This document shows positions 46,337-58,231 of a DNA stretch of 64,000 nt, piece by piece; position 1 is the first letter of the stretch; the number at the start of each line of letters is the position of its first letter. The position numbers and the translations under genes are program-made. The notes below the pieces were generated by a model. The model saw only the letters and a list, made by a program, of their open reading frames with translations, was not told where the DNA came from and ran no database searches. Source of the stretch: Chrysemys picta bellii (Eukaryota; Chordata; Testudines; Emydidae); contig NC_088800.1 of NCBI RefSeq assembly GCF_011386835.1, positions 23,612,572 to 23,676,571 of the forward strand. Reading direction: 5' to 3'.

Positions 46337-47546
46337 CCATGTGTGACGGGTTGGATCACAGAAACCCCCTTGGGAGTTGCCACCCGATGTGCAAAGACTA
46401 CCCCTGCTTCTGTTTTCCCTGCCAGCTCAGGACTCCAGCACCCTGTCTTGCTGAGCCAGCCACTCCTGTTTGGCTCTAACACAGATCCAGGGTCCGAATC
46501 ACTTGTCCCAAAGCTGCAGGTTTACCTGAAAACAGCTCACAGTAGTGTGCTTGTCTTTAGCACTCAGATGCCCAACTCCCAATGGGGTCTAAACCCAGAT
46601 AAATCCGTTTTACCCTGCATAAAGCTTATGCAGGGCAAACTCATAAATTGTTCGCCCTCTATAACACTGATAGAGAGATATGCACAGTTGTTTGCTCCCT
46701 CAGGTATTAATACATACTCTGAGTAAAAAGTGATTTTATTAAATACAGACAGTAGGATTTAAGTGGTTCAAAGTAGTAACAGACAGAACAAAGTAAGTCA
46801 CCAAGCAAAATAAAATAAAATGCGCAAATCTATGTCTAATCAAACTAAATACAGATAATTTCCTCACCAGTTCCAGAGCACTACCTTTTACAGGCTAATC
46901 TCCTTTTAGCCTTGGTCCAGCAATCACTCACACCCCCTGTAGTTACTGTCCTTTGTTTCAGTCTCCTTCAAGTATCCTGGGGGGGAGGGGAGGGTGGAGA
47001 GGCTCCTTCTTTAGCCAGCTGAAGACCAAAATGGAAGGGTCTCCCACGGGTTTAAATAGACTCTTGTGGGTGGGGACCCCCCGCCTATGCAAAGTCCAGC
47101 TCCAAGATGGAGTTTTGGAGTCACCTGGGCAAGTCACATGCCCCTGCATGACTCAGTCTTTACAGGCCGAAACCATTGTCCACATGGTATCTTGCGTGTC
47201 TCCAGGAAGACTTCTTATGTGGATTGGAGCATTCCAAGATGCATTGTTCTCCAAGTGTTTCCTGATCAGGTACTTAACCTGGTGAATTCCTTCCTAAAGA
47301 AGCTGACCAAATGCCTCCCAAAGCTTACTTAGAAACCAAGCAAGCATACAGCTCATATTCTTAACCTCAAGTAGAAAATGATATATATATATATACAAAT
47401 AGGATGAATAGATATAGTAAACCATAACCTTTACGGAGATATGTTACCTGGCACAGACAGCACAAGACATATCCCAGTTATGTCATATATACATTTATAA
47501 GCACCCCCTCCCCATAAAGCCTTATGGGGTACACTGTCACACCATG
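46337..47546 (+). repeat. Solo LTR, copy B, with 5-bp target duplication
   Basis: ccatg at 46337-46341 and 47542-47546 flanks a 1200-bp unit (46342-47541) starting tgtgacgggttgg and ending ggtacactgtcaca, so it has TG...CA ends and a short inverted TGTGAC / GTCACA terminus. This is the classic signature of an LTR, here solo after recombination removed the interior. The 5-bp duplication is compatible with Gypsy elements and some endogenous retroviruses; I cannot decide which. A 23-bp hairpin (46613-46635) has AAAGCTT at its centre. An (AT)n run occurs at 47381-47394. Confidence 0.88.
46613..46635 (+). promoter_or_regulatory. Conserved hairpin inside the LTR
   Basis: ccctgcata / tatgcaggg arms pair over nine positions around aagct. 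The homologous site in copy A is 41281-41303. At arm position 6 the pair is C-G here and T-A in copy A, so pairing is kept despite both bases differing; at position 7 copy A has an A-C mismatch. A role in the LTR transcript (for example processing or packaging) is speculation. Confidence 0.5.
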
Positions 47547-48065
47547 CAATGGGTCAAATTCTCCTCTGACGCACATTAACATCAGTGGGCTCACAGGGAT
47601 GTAAATCTGGGCAGAATCTGGTTGATTGCATATAGTGCTATATTCATAGGTGATAAGATTTCCTGTCTATATGTTTTGGGTATGTACAGTATTTTATAAC
47701 GTAGAAAAATGTCCAACTATTGTTTAGCTGCTGGTCACATTTCAAACCCTAACATCAACTATCCATCCATAATAGATTTTCTTTAAATAACTCTTGGCAA
47801 ATACTTGACATCTGTTTTCTCTAATTAATTCTAGCAGCCATCATACTTCACTACATATGTTGAAAGCTTTCAAGGAGGATAACAGCTACCTACCGTATTT
47901 CAATCATGAGAGCTTGTATAGTAAACACTCCTCCATGAAAGCTTCAGGATGGTTCATTTAAAAAAGTGAGAGAGATTTTCAAATTACTAAAGGCCAAAAT
48001 GTAACAGCTGCTGAATGCAGGAATAATGATAAAATAAAGAGGGAGAAAGGGAGATTTCAAAATGG
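47547..48065. other. Non-coding DNA with a palindromic relic
   Basis: 47551-47625 ('gggtcaaattctcctctgac' ... 'gggcagaatctgg') is a relic of the small palindromic family. Nothing else recognised. Confidence 0.4.
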
Positions 48066-48250
48066 TGGACTTTCATTTTATTATTGTTATTATTTATCTG
48101 TATTAATGTAGCACCTAGGAGCTGCGGTCATGGTGCTAGATGCTGTACAAACACAGAATAAAAGAATGCCCCAAAGACCTTGCAATGTAAATATAAAACA
48201 AGAGACAATAGACAGATATAACAGACAGTTGGGGAAGAGGGGAGCACAAG
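48066..48250 (-). repeat. Old amniote interspersed repeat, antisense copy
   Basis: 'ttattattgttattatttat' then 'tagcacctaggagctgcggt', 'gtgctagatgctgtacaaac' and 'ttgcaatgtaaat' is the reversed form of the 9225-9352 family, here extended further ('aacagacagttggggaagag'). Confidence 0.7.
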
Positions 48251-48365
48251 GAAATAGAGGTAATAATTTAATTCTAATATATGAACAATTTAATTTATAT
48301 GCACACATGTTGTATAAATGGCTAGAATAGAAATTCTCTACAATCTGAAGAAAAAAAACAGAAAA

Positions 48366-49040
48366 GCACACATTCATAGGTTCCAAGGCCAGAAGGGACC
48401 ATTGTGCTAATTTAGTCTGATATCCTGTATAACGCGTGCCATACAACTTCCCCAAAATAAATCCTAGAGCAGATCTTGTAGAAAAAAATCCAACCTTGAT
48501 TTAAAAATTGCCAGTAATGGAGATTCCATCCCAACCTTTGGTAAATTGGTCCAGTGGTTAATTACCCTCACTGTTCAAAATGTACGCCTTATTTCCACTC
48601 TGAATTTGTCTAGCTTCAACTTCCAGCTATTGGATCATGTTCTACCTTTCTCTGCTAGACTGAAGAGTCCATTATCAAGTATTTGTTCCCCATGTAGGTA
48701 CTTAGTGACTAATTAAGTCACTCCTTAACCTTCTCTTTATTAAGCTAAATAGATTGAGCTCTTTGAACCTATCACTATAAGGCAGGTTTTCTAACCTTTT
48801 AAGCATTCTCGTGGCTCTTCTCTGAACTCCCTCCAATTTATCAACATCCTTGTACTGTGGACACCAGAACTGGACCCAGTTTTCCAGCAGCAGTCACATC
48901 AGTACCAAACACAAAGGTAAAATAACCTCTCTGTTCCTATTTAAGATTCCCATTTATGCATCCAAGGATTTCATTAGCCCTTTTGGCTACAGCATTGTGC
49001 TGGGAACGGTACCCTTGTCAACTACTGAATATTTCTATTG
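48366..49040 (-). mobile_element. CR1 LINE 3' end, antisense, 5'-truncated
   Basis: Read from the plus strand it begins with the inverted CR1 tail ('cattcataggttccaaggcc') and runs through 'agaagggaccattgtgctaa', 'ggtccagtggttaattaccc', 'ctttctctgctagactgaag', 'ttctcgtggctcttctctga' and 'ggacaccagaactggaccca'. This is the standard order of the CR1 3' untranslated and late ORF2 region seen in birds, crocodiles and turtles. CR1 uses short octamer tails rather than poly(A). It is 5'-truncated near 49040, as most CR1 copies are. Confidence 0.88.
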
Positions 49041-51325
49041 AAACCCACTTCTGCCATGCCTGTTTGGCTATTTCCCTAACCTCTGTCTGATCAATTATCT
49101 GTCTGACCTTAGCCCGTGACTCCTTCAGCCCAGGAACTGTTGATTCCTAACTGCCTGGAATTGCCTAGCACACTGTGGACACTGGCAAAACCACAAACAA
49201 CAACAGTAATAAAAGGAAAGACTAAAGACAAATCAGCAAACACCAAAAAAGATACATTTTAGCCCCTAGCTTTATCCAAGGAAAGAAATACCTTTCACCA
49301 TCTCCCCTAACCAAGCCCCACATATCCCCCCAAACATTGTTTCTTGGTACTCAGGAAAGTGCCAGGACTGTTGTTATGATCAGCCTTCCGGTGAGTGACC
49401 AAGGTAGGGAGGTTGTGCGTATTCTATCTTCTGCACATGTACAGGTCCATGTCATGGTTTTGCCTTAATGGAGCACTCCATACATCAACATGACATATTC
49501 TGTACATGTATATTCCGCACTATGGTTTAAAAATATAACGTTTGAAACCGTTCAGCAAGAATATCCAATAGAACTCAAAAGACTTCCTTCTGCCAAATTT
49601 TAAGGGCCAGTTCTGGCCCCAGATTATTCATCACCTTGAAATCTTTTCCTTATTATTCACGTAACTAGTCACCATGTTTCTTTTTTCGTAACACAATATT
49701 TTGTTAAGGACGATACCTACAGTATTCTTGCTTTAGGCCTTTTGGTTTTAGATGTGTGGCATTTGGATCTTACAATCATCATTAAGAAAAAATCCAGGTT
49801 GTTCATATCGTGTTTTCTTTCTGTAAAATGCTTTTGAAAGAATATTTCCTTGTTAACATTAGACATTCTAATATTTTTTGTCAATGTTAAATACACAGTA
49901 ATGGAAACAGACCAGTAAAGATAACATGGTACAAGGACAATACACAGTAAATCAGAACATTTCATGAATTCATATCCTTATGTTTTATTTCATTACTATG
50001 AGATTATTTTTGCCAATGTCAATGAGGTGGATGGAGAGGAGGGAAGGGAATGGATGGTGATCCTTCCTCGACCAATAAAACAAAATCCTAATTTTCTGTC
50101 TTTTATCTTTCATGCGCCTCTTTGGCCTTGTCAAAACATATCGTTCAGTTAGAGACTAAAAATATTTTCCCATCGATTGGGGTTATTGATTTTTTTAAAT
50201 CTGTACTTTGGCTTAGAGAGCTTGGGTGAAGGGTGAAAGTTCACCAGCTTAGTCTGCCGTTTTATCTGGACAGCAAAAGAATGTATTGGCAGCAGATTTG
50301 ATTTACCTTGTTGGTCAGCTGTACTCACTCCAACCACTGCAGACAACCAGCAAGCATATTTTCCTGTCTATTTTATTGTATGCTGAACCTTTTGAAGGTC
50401 CAGCCTTTCTATTGATTTATCTCTCAATTTCCAATAGCCCATATTTTTGTTCTTATTAACATACATGTATCAGAAATCAGATTCTCCTCAAAGGTATATT
50501 GATCATTTATGAGCTTTTTAATCAGATATGACTGTATGTTTTACACCATTCACTAACCATTCTGATACAAATGTAAGTCTACAAGTCTAACATATCCTGA
50601 CTAATAAACAAAATGAAATCTGAAATAACATGGTGTATCTGGTAATGCTGGACTAGAATAATATATGGGAATACAGAGATTAATGTGTAACATTTTAATG
50701 GTATTAAATATAATGATATGAATTCTTCTTTTCTCTAGATGGTTAAGATGCATGGCAGAATAGCTACCCATTTATTTTTTGGCCTTTCTAAAATCATATA
50801 TTATGAAATATACATTGTATAAGTATCTCTTACATATTTACGTCTTTCCTTATTCCATTTTTGGAATATAGTGGAATATACAAAGCAGTCACCGCTCTTG
50901 AACAACAGGATTTGCTTACTTAAGATTTTTCATGTAATACATTTCATATATTCAGGCTGTATATGAGTATGTGGAAGGTGGAGTTTTTGCTCTAGAAAAA
51001 TATATTCTTAAAATATGATTGGCAAACGTGTAACACCCAACCACCATGACTGGATCCCAGGCAAGGAGGAGATCATGAAAATTCTCAGAAAATGTTTCCT
51101 CAATTTTTGTTGAAAAATATATTTAGAGTAAAATTTTCCAGCCATTGCAACTTGATAGGTGTCCTGTAAGTTTGCAGAAACTCAAATGCTAGGCTCATAT
51201 ACTTTAGTATCCAGTGGGCTCCCAATATGGAGATAAACCAGTATAGGGGTGCACACATGTATCTCTAATGATGGAAAAGGAAATGGTAGGAATTACCTAG
51301 TCATACAAAATACATAATATATACC
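49041..51325. other. Non-coding DNA, nothing recognised
   Basis: AT-rich; short frames only; no repeat boundaries identified. Confidence 0.4.
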
Positions 51326-51326
51326 C

Positions 51327-52100
51327 AGGGCCGTACCAAATTCACGGCCATGATAAACGCTTCACAAACCATGAAATCTGGTCTCCCCCTGTGAAACTGG
51401 CCTTTTGTGTGCTTTTACCCTATACGATACAGATTTCACGGGGGAGACCAGTGTTTCTCAAATTGGGGGTCCTGTCCCAAAAGGGAGTTGCAGGGGGGTT
51501 TGCAAGGTTATTTTGGGGGGGGGGGTTGCGGTATTGCCACCCTTACTTCTGTGCTGCCTTCAGAGCTGGGCAGCCGGAAAGTGACAGATGTTGGCCAGGC
51601 ACCCAGCCCTGAAGGCAGTGCCCCACCAGCAGCAGCAGCACACAAGTAAGGGTGGCAATACCATATCATTCTACCCTTACTTCTGGCTGCTGCCTTCAGA
51701 GCTGGGTGGCCAGAAAGTGGTGGCTCCTGACTGAGGGCCCAGCTCTGCAGGCAGCAGTGGAGAAGTAAGGGTGGTAATATCATTCCATGGCATCCTTACT
51801 TCTGTGCTGCTGCTGGCAATGGCTCTGCCTTCAGAGCTGGGTTCCCGGACAGTAGCTGCTGCTCTCCAGCTCTGAAGGCAGTGTCACTGCCAGCAGCAGC
51901 ACAGAAATAAGGATAGTGGTACTGCAATCTCCTCTACAATAACCTTATGACCCCCCCCCAACTCCTTTTTGGGCCAGAACCCCTACAGTTACAACACTGT
52001 GAAATTTCAGATTTAAATAGCTGAAATCATGAAATTTACAATTTTGAAAATCCCATGACTCTGAAATTGATCAAAATGGACCATGAATTTGGTGGAGCCA
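51327..52100. mobile_element. Composite palindromic DNA element, outer part
   Basis: Outer ends: agggccgtaccaaattcacg on the left and ...ccatgaatttggtggagcca on the right, inverse of each other. A second symmetry is 'tgaaactggcc...agatttcacggggg' on the left against 'tgaaatttcagatttaaata' on the right. The middle holds a hAT-like unit (listed next). No clean target duplication. This arrangement is, to my knowledge, amplified as a unit in turtles, so it may be one element rather than a nest. No coding capacity. Confidence 0.7.
51449..51999. mobile_element. Inner hAT-like unit with long inverted arms
   Basis: It starts cagtgtttctcaaattgggg and ends cccctacagttacaacactg (hAT-type CAGTG...CACTG). 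Arms: 'cctgtcccaaaagggagttg' followed by a G run on the left, mirrored by a C run then 'aactcctttttgggccagaa' on the right. The core contains four alternating inverted copies of a module with cagagctggg / cccagctctgaaggcag and ccttacttctgtgctgc / gcagcagcacagaaataagg. Open frames here arise from these modules and appear on both strands. Confidence 0.75.
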
Positions 52101-52950
52101 TATTATACCTTAATAAAGTCTATTGTGTCCCATGGTTGATTGCTCCTTGGAGAGCATCAAATCAGGTAGCTGGGGCATTATCCAGTCTGTTCTTCTTTCA
52201 AAGAGGAATAATCTTTTTGTTGTAGGTTCATCACACCTGGATTTAATTTATCATCAGTGTCCTCATTGTCAGATATGGTGACCTTGTTGGATTCCTTCCA
52301 CATTATCTCCTTCCCATTCAGCCATTTCAATGGTCCATATAGGTCCACACCTAGAGCATCGCCTATAGAGACAGTAGGTTCTCTGGACATGTCATTGCTC
52401 CTTGGATGTCCTGGTAAAATTCTCTGTAGGATAAATCACAAGTAAGGTGTGAATTCCCCAACCTTAGTGCTCTCAAACTCTCAGTCGTACAGTCATAAGC
52501 CCTGATCCTTTAAGGGCTAAATGGCCATTTGATTGGCCATCCTGTTATGGGTGCCTAAGCACCTCCCTTGCAGCATACCATGTGGCCTTACTGTAATGTC
52601 AGGTGAGTTTTGCTCCTCACCAGAAAATCATGCGTGAAAATTGCATGTGAATTGAAAAAATGTTTATACATTTGCAAATCTATTTTTTGTTTTCTTTTTT
52701 CCTTCCTTTTTTTGTATATGTAACCTATTCCCTACTGCCTCTCTACCTAGCCTTTAACTTCTTGTAAGCATTGAGGCACAAATGGGTCTCCAGAGGGGAT
52801 TTGAATGAGGAGAGTGGAGTGGCCTTGCAGAAGACGAGCAAATACTCATGAAGTGAAAACAGTCAGTTCTACAGCCCTTTTTATCTTAGGAAACACCATG
52901 GAGGGCTCTCAGAGGCAGAGTGACCCCCCCCATTGCAAACTATCATAAAA
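52101..52950. other. Non-coding DNA, nothing recognised
   Basis: No gene; short opposing frames at 52178-52445 overlap each other. Confidence 0.4.
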
Positions 52951-52954
52951 GAGA

Positions 52955-53160
52955 AATCTGAAATGGGATGGGTAAGGAATGGTGTCCCTAGCCTCTGTCT
53001 GTCAGAGGATGGAGATGGATGGCAGGAGAGAGATCACTTGATCATTGCCTGTTGGTTCACTCCCTTTGGGGCACCTGGCATTGGCCACTGTCAGTAGACA
53101 GGATACTGGGCTAGATGGACTTTTGGTCTGACCCGGTACGGCCGTTCTTATGTTCTTATG
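52955..53160 (+). mobile_element. CR1 LINE 3' end with octamer tail
   Basis: Contains 'cactccctttggggcacctg', 'gcattggccactgtcagtag', 'gatactgggctagatggact' and 'ggtctgacccggtacggcc', ending in two ttcttatg octamers at 53145-53160. This is the diagnostic CR1 3' terminus. Only about 200 bp are present, so it is strongly 5'-truncated. Confidence 0.92.
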
Positions 53161-56100
53161 AAAGTGTTGGTTTTAACACCTTCCCGCATTCTAGGCAATT
53201 CTAGGCTCTGGCTCCAGAAGGTCAAACTCTGCAGTCAGTTTTATCTTTGGTTTCACTTTAGCGAGGAGATGTATGACCAACATCATCTTCTGTGTTCTTC
53301 TTTTTGACTTTGCTCCACAGTCAGAGCAAATGTGCAAACTGCTTTTTTCCCTTTGGATCCACCTGAATAGGTATTGTGCTGAATGTTATACCACTTCAGT
53401 TTACACCCGGTGGGCTTTTCTACTCCACAGAGCACATGAGCAACCTGTGCCCTGGATTGTGTTTACTTCTTTGTCCTTGTTTTGTCCCTTAGTGCCATTG
53501 CTCACCATGTGCTTCCTTTTACACGAACTACTTCGGTTGTAGTTTCTTCTTACATGCAGAGGAAACGGATGAAAAGTACAATTGTCTGCAAGTGAAAAAT
53601 TACACGTCGCACAGTCTATGTCAGATACCTTCGATAAGCCTTCACCGAGTAGTCATCATGGGATTCTCACAGGTCACATACAACACAGTCCACCCGGTTG
53701 GCTGTAAGAGGCACCATAACCATCAATGAACTTTATATTTTCCTTTCTGCCACTGTTCAGCAGACGAGTAGTTTCAGTAGTTAAGCACTTGCTTAACTCT
53801 TTGCAGCATTGAGGCCCAAGTTCCCAACTGGAACATTACTGATATTATTACTGGCTGTACAGCTGATTACATGCATTTTCTGTGCCTGGAAACTCTCTTA
53901 ATTGTTCTTGAAATTCAAGTAATCTGATTTGTTGACAGATTATTTTGCAATATTATATTATAACAATTCTGCAGGGAGCTCCTAAATTTGTCTCTCTTTT
54001 TTATACTAAATAAATAGAAAAACAAGGATGATATTTACTTTCTCGTTTGTTCAAACAGCATGAGATTATACACAAAGTACCACTGCATCACAACAACCAG
54101 CACCAACACAAGCTATTTCCTTTGCCTCTGCAACAGTTGGAAGCCGGACATGACAACTCACACTGTGCCAGCCAATGTGATTGCCTGAGATCTCAGAAGA
54201 TAGTGCATTCCATTATTATACTATATGATCCTAAATACTGTCATAAACTGCTAATGTGTTCACAGTCTATTGATTGATACTGGGAATACTGTTCTGGGTT
54301 AGTCTAGCTCATCTGCAATGCTACCTAGAAGCAGAATTTCCTGGTGAGTACTGGTATGATGGAAGAAAGATTCTGTGCATACTGTATTTGATCATCTAAG
54401 ATGCTCATATTACATAGTTTCCTTTATGGGTGTATCAGTAATTTTATTTATAAATTGCCCTTCTTATATACAGACACCATAAAAATACAAAGATAGTATT
54501 TACTGCATATAGAGCATATTGTAATATATGTTCAGTGTTATTTTTGTTCATGAATATGCATGGTACCAACAGCATATAACATCAATATTCATTTTCAAAA
54601 ATGAATTATAGAAAATGTATATTAAAAAGTTCAGTGTATATGCTTATACTCACACTATGTGTGAGAATATACTGTAACGATGTGGCTGATTATACAAAAA
54701 TTGAAATGTTCCTTTCAGTTTCAGTTTGACAAATGCAAGTGGGTCACCATACATTTCCACTTTGTTTTTTTAGCAAGCAGAAGATTCTGTAGACTGAAGA
54801 TCTTAAGGATGTTGTTAACTAGAGGTTTCCTTCCTAGGATCATGGGCACGTGTGGTAATGATCTGCAGCATTGTACGCTGTCAATCAAAATTTACTAGCA
54901 GTGTCCTTCAAAGTCAAAGTCCTAGTATAACTACAATCAAAGCTGGCACTGACATATTCACTTATCAGACTGGAAGGTGTTGTTCTATTCATTGTTCCTG
55001 GGTAATAAGTATAATTGCAACCATTGTCCAGGGTAAAAGTGTTTTATTTCAAACAGGACTTCCAAGTGTTTAAAGTAGAATGGTATGTTCTTGGATTTGC
55101 TTCAAAGAAAACAAATGGAAATGATACTTGAGGTAGACTGGAACGAGAAGAACTAGTACATTCATTTTAGCTAATGATCTCTGAACATATCTACTGATTT
55201 ATTGTTCAGATTGATATTTTTGCTCCTTGAATTCATTGGACCTGTTTAAGTTACCTTCAGAATGAGAACACAGTTTACCTCCACAACATAACATTTATAT
55301 TTGAAACACTAGAAGAGACAATACAAAATGTGAGGGATGTACTGTGTGTAGAGGACCACTGCTTTACATTGTAACATTCCTTCTCTAGAGTGTAAGCATT
55401 GCTTGAGGAGTAGAGAAGGTCTAGCATATGCTAGTGGAATCCAACCTTTCCTGTATTGCTTTGCCCTACCCTCGAGGGATCAACTCTAGCGGAAGGAGAC
55501 AGGGCCAGATTAAGGTAATGGAGTGGCAGGTGGACCCCATCGCAGACAGGCAGGGTCAGCAGCATGGATCTCCCTTCTCCCTGCAGCAGCAGGACTCCCT
55601 CTCCCGTCCCCAGAGGGGCAGAGGTGGCAGCAGGGGAACCTTCCAGTATTCATCTGAGCAACAGGGGGGCAACTGCTTGTGTGAGTGAGCTGGCTGTGCT
55701 GCTTGCTTCTTCCTCCATGCCCAGAGTCCTCTGCTGGGGTGTTGGTAGGAGTCCCCAGAGGAATGGGCTTTGGCGTTAACACCCCGTTGCTGGTCCACTG
55801 GATGGATAGCTGCCTTTTCATGTATTTCTTCCACAGCTGTTGCTCTGAGGAACCATTCTAGTGGCAGGACAGCAGACACACAGGTTGGCAGCTTCAATGT
55901 ACCTTCCAGCTGCTTTCCCCAACTTTCTAGTAGCATCCGGAACTTCCTGCAGTTAGAGCAGAGATTTGGGATTTCCCCTCTGCCTCTGCTGTTCTTCCTT
56001 CTGGCGTCCCCGGCTGCTGGATCTATCCCAGCACACGCAGGCAAGACAGTTACAGGGGACAGCATTTGAAAAGCAACTGTTCCTTCTGTCTCTTTCCTCT

Positions 56101-57715
56101 ATAGCAACAACCTGCAGGACCCCTGGACTCATGCCCCAAGCACTGCAGTGGAGGGATATAAACTCACACCTGGAACCTTTTAACAAGAATAACCAGAAAT
56201 CTCTGCAGGTGTGATGGAAGCAAAGGAAGCCTGGTAAACTGGTTTCATAAGACTGAACTGTTAGCATAGGAAAGATAAAGGGAAGAAGAAAGGCAGGATT
56301 AAGGAAAGAAAGCAGGGCAAGTGTCTTGCAATAGTAAGTTTTGGACATCTATCCAGTAGCTTGGCACCCAACTAGAGGATTAAAAGAGCTAAAATGGTAT
56401 AACAAATCATCTGCCAATTTATTATGATGTGATTATATATATTTCATGAGATGTCACATAGTATAACTCCGTTAATTAAAATGGAATTAACACAGGGCAT
56501 CTTGCCATATCTTGCAATATATCAGAGGGTAATTTGGAAGATGACTTATGTCACCACTATAGGACATAATCGGTGCTGCCTACTTTAGAGACAGGCTGTT
56601 GGCATATTATTTGGTTGTATTCAGAATCAGCTGAAGCTATGCATGGAACAACAATATTATTTTTTTAAATAGATACAGTTATTAATGTATAAGCACACTT
56701 AAAATTTTTAGTACAAACTGGCCACTATTATTTTTTTGTTAAAGATTAAAATTATACTGTTACTATTTAAATATAGAGGGCTCAGTTGTGGATCTTGGAA
56801 TCGCAGCCACACGTGAGGGAGAGGGAAGAGAAGAGACACTTTTTGTGTGGCACTGAGCACTGGTTGCACTTTTTCTTGCTCTCAGGAAGAATACAGGGAC
56901 ATTTCTATATGTGAAAGGGAAAAGGGATGCCTGAACCTTCTTCTCTGAAGTATCACTAACCACAAACATTCAACAATCATGAACCAGGCTCCAAAAATCA
57001 TGAGAATTTTAAAATGAATAAGTTTGGGGTTCTTTTTATTTGCCTTCTGGTTTCTGAGCCTTTAGAATTCATGTTCTCAATCTTTCCTTCACAACTATAA
57101 GGGCTACAAACTTCATGACACTCCTCATAAAACAGTGATAGTTGGCAACACTGTCGTTGTCCTGTGAAAAGAGAAAAGAATCGCAGGAAGAGTCAATATT
57201 TCTTACGGTGACAAAGGAACTCTATTAGAATAAGGAAAATGGTATGATCCCTACAATTACACACTCTCTCTCTCTCTCACTGAGTCACTCATAGGCTGTA
57301 GAACCGGAGGGGCCACCCAGCCCATGGGCCGACCACTTTTAAGCAGGTACAACTAGCAGCCTTGCATGTCCTGGCAGGGATCATGCTGCAGCTGGCTCCT
57401 GTGTCTTGGTCTGCATGTGAAGCATGCTGCATGTCACATGCTGGGCCTTTGCCTGCCAGCTGCTGAAACCACAGTGGTTCATCTCAGGGCCAGGGACTGG
57501 CAGGGAAGCAAGATGGCCTTGTCAGCAGAGGGGCGGGGTGAGGCTCACCAGCAGGGAGGGTTAAGTTAAGGGATGAGGGGGTGAAATCAGAGACTCCTGG
57601 GCAATAGGGGGCTCCCTCAAGGACTGAGGCTCCTGTGGGGGAGGGGGTGTGAGTGTAGGAGCTCATGGGGCAGGGGGATCAGGCAGGAAGTTGTGATAGT
57701 GTGGCACCTGAGAGA
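53161..57715. other. Non-coding DNA; unclassified GC-richer block at 55.4-56.2 kb
   Basis: 55500-56160 is GC-richer and begins 'agggccagattaaggtaatg', reminiscent of a DNA-element end, but no partner terminus was found. Overlapping frames on both strands (55428-56348) have no domains. A (CT)n run lies at 57262-57280. No gene called. Confidence 0.35.
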
Positions 57716-57721
57716 GGAAGA

Positions 57722-57925
57722 AGCCTGGTCTACACTCAAAGTACCCGTTTAGCTAAACTGGTGCAACTGTGTGTGTGGTTAGATTCAGAAACTGGTCTAG
57801 CTTACAGCAGTAAATTTACAGGCACTGTGTAACCAGATTTAAGTGAGTCCACACACAAAAGATGCACCAGTTTGACTAAACTGTTTTAAGTTTATCTGAT
57901 GCAACTTCTGTATATAGACAAACAC
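57722..57925. mobile_element. MITE with 'tggtctacac' type ends
   Basis: The left end agcctggtctacactcaaag and the right end (reversed: aagtgtttgtctatatacag) are imperfect mirrors. Internally 'gtttagctaaactggtgcaa' then 'ctgtgtgtgtgg' pairs with 'ccacacacaaaagatgcacc' then 'agtttgactaaact'. The end motif resembles the TAA-type MITEs, but I could not confirm TAA flanks. Confidence 0.6.
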
Positions 57926-57980
57926 TTAGAAATGTTAAGTATCTGTACCGAAGTGTCAGCTCTGTCTGGAGCTGATGTTT

Positions 57981-58231
57981 CAATCTACTATCAGGTTTCA
58001 GAGTAGCAGCCGTGTTAGTCTGTATCCGCAAAAAGAAGAACAGGAGTACTTGTGGCACCTTAGAGACTAACAAATTTATTAGAGCATAAGCTTTTGTGGA
58101 CTACAGCCCACTTCCATTCTATATGCATCCGAAGAAGTGGGCTGTAGTCCACGAAAGCTTATGCTCTAATAAATTTGTTAGTCTCTAAGGTGCCACAAGT
58201 ACTCCTGTTCTTCTTTTTGCAATCTACTATC
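57981..58231. mobile_element. Tail-to-tail palindromic tRNA-related SINE with 12-bp target duplication
   Basis: caatctactatc is repeated exactly at 57981-57992 and 58220-58231. The insert starts with a SINE head (aggtttcagagtagcagccg then tgttagtctgtatcc) and continues through gtacttgtggcaccttagag, gactaacaaatttattagag and cataagcttttgtggactac to agcccactt. Positions 58028-58113 are then mirrored by 58135-58220 with one mismatch in 86 (t/c in the 'aagctttYgtgg' word). The 21-bp spacer, ending tatgcatccgaag, is the sequence that normally follows cccactt in this SINE, in reverse. The second arm lacks the tRNA-like head. One duplication surrounds both arms, so both entered in one event. Confidence 0.9.

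Noticed and set aside
41005..47546. One provirus with two LTRs and a 4.1-kb internal region
   Set aside because: The right LTR has its own 5-bp duplication on both sides (ccatg), the two LTRs differ by many substitutions and indels, and the DNA between them holds unrelated elements with no gag, pol or env motifs.
55428..56348. Cluster of frames (up to 169 codons) as a gene
   Set aside because: Several frames overlap on opposite strands with no domain, no clear initiation context and no splice structure; GC-richer base composition alone explains their length.
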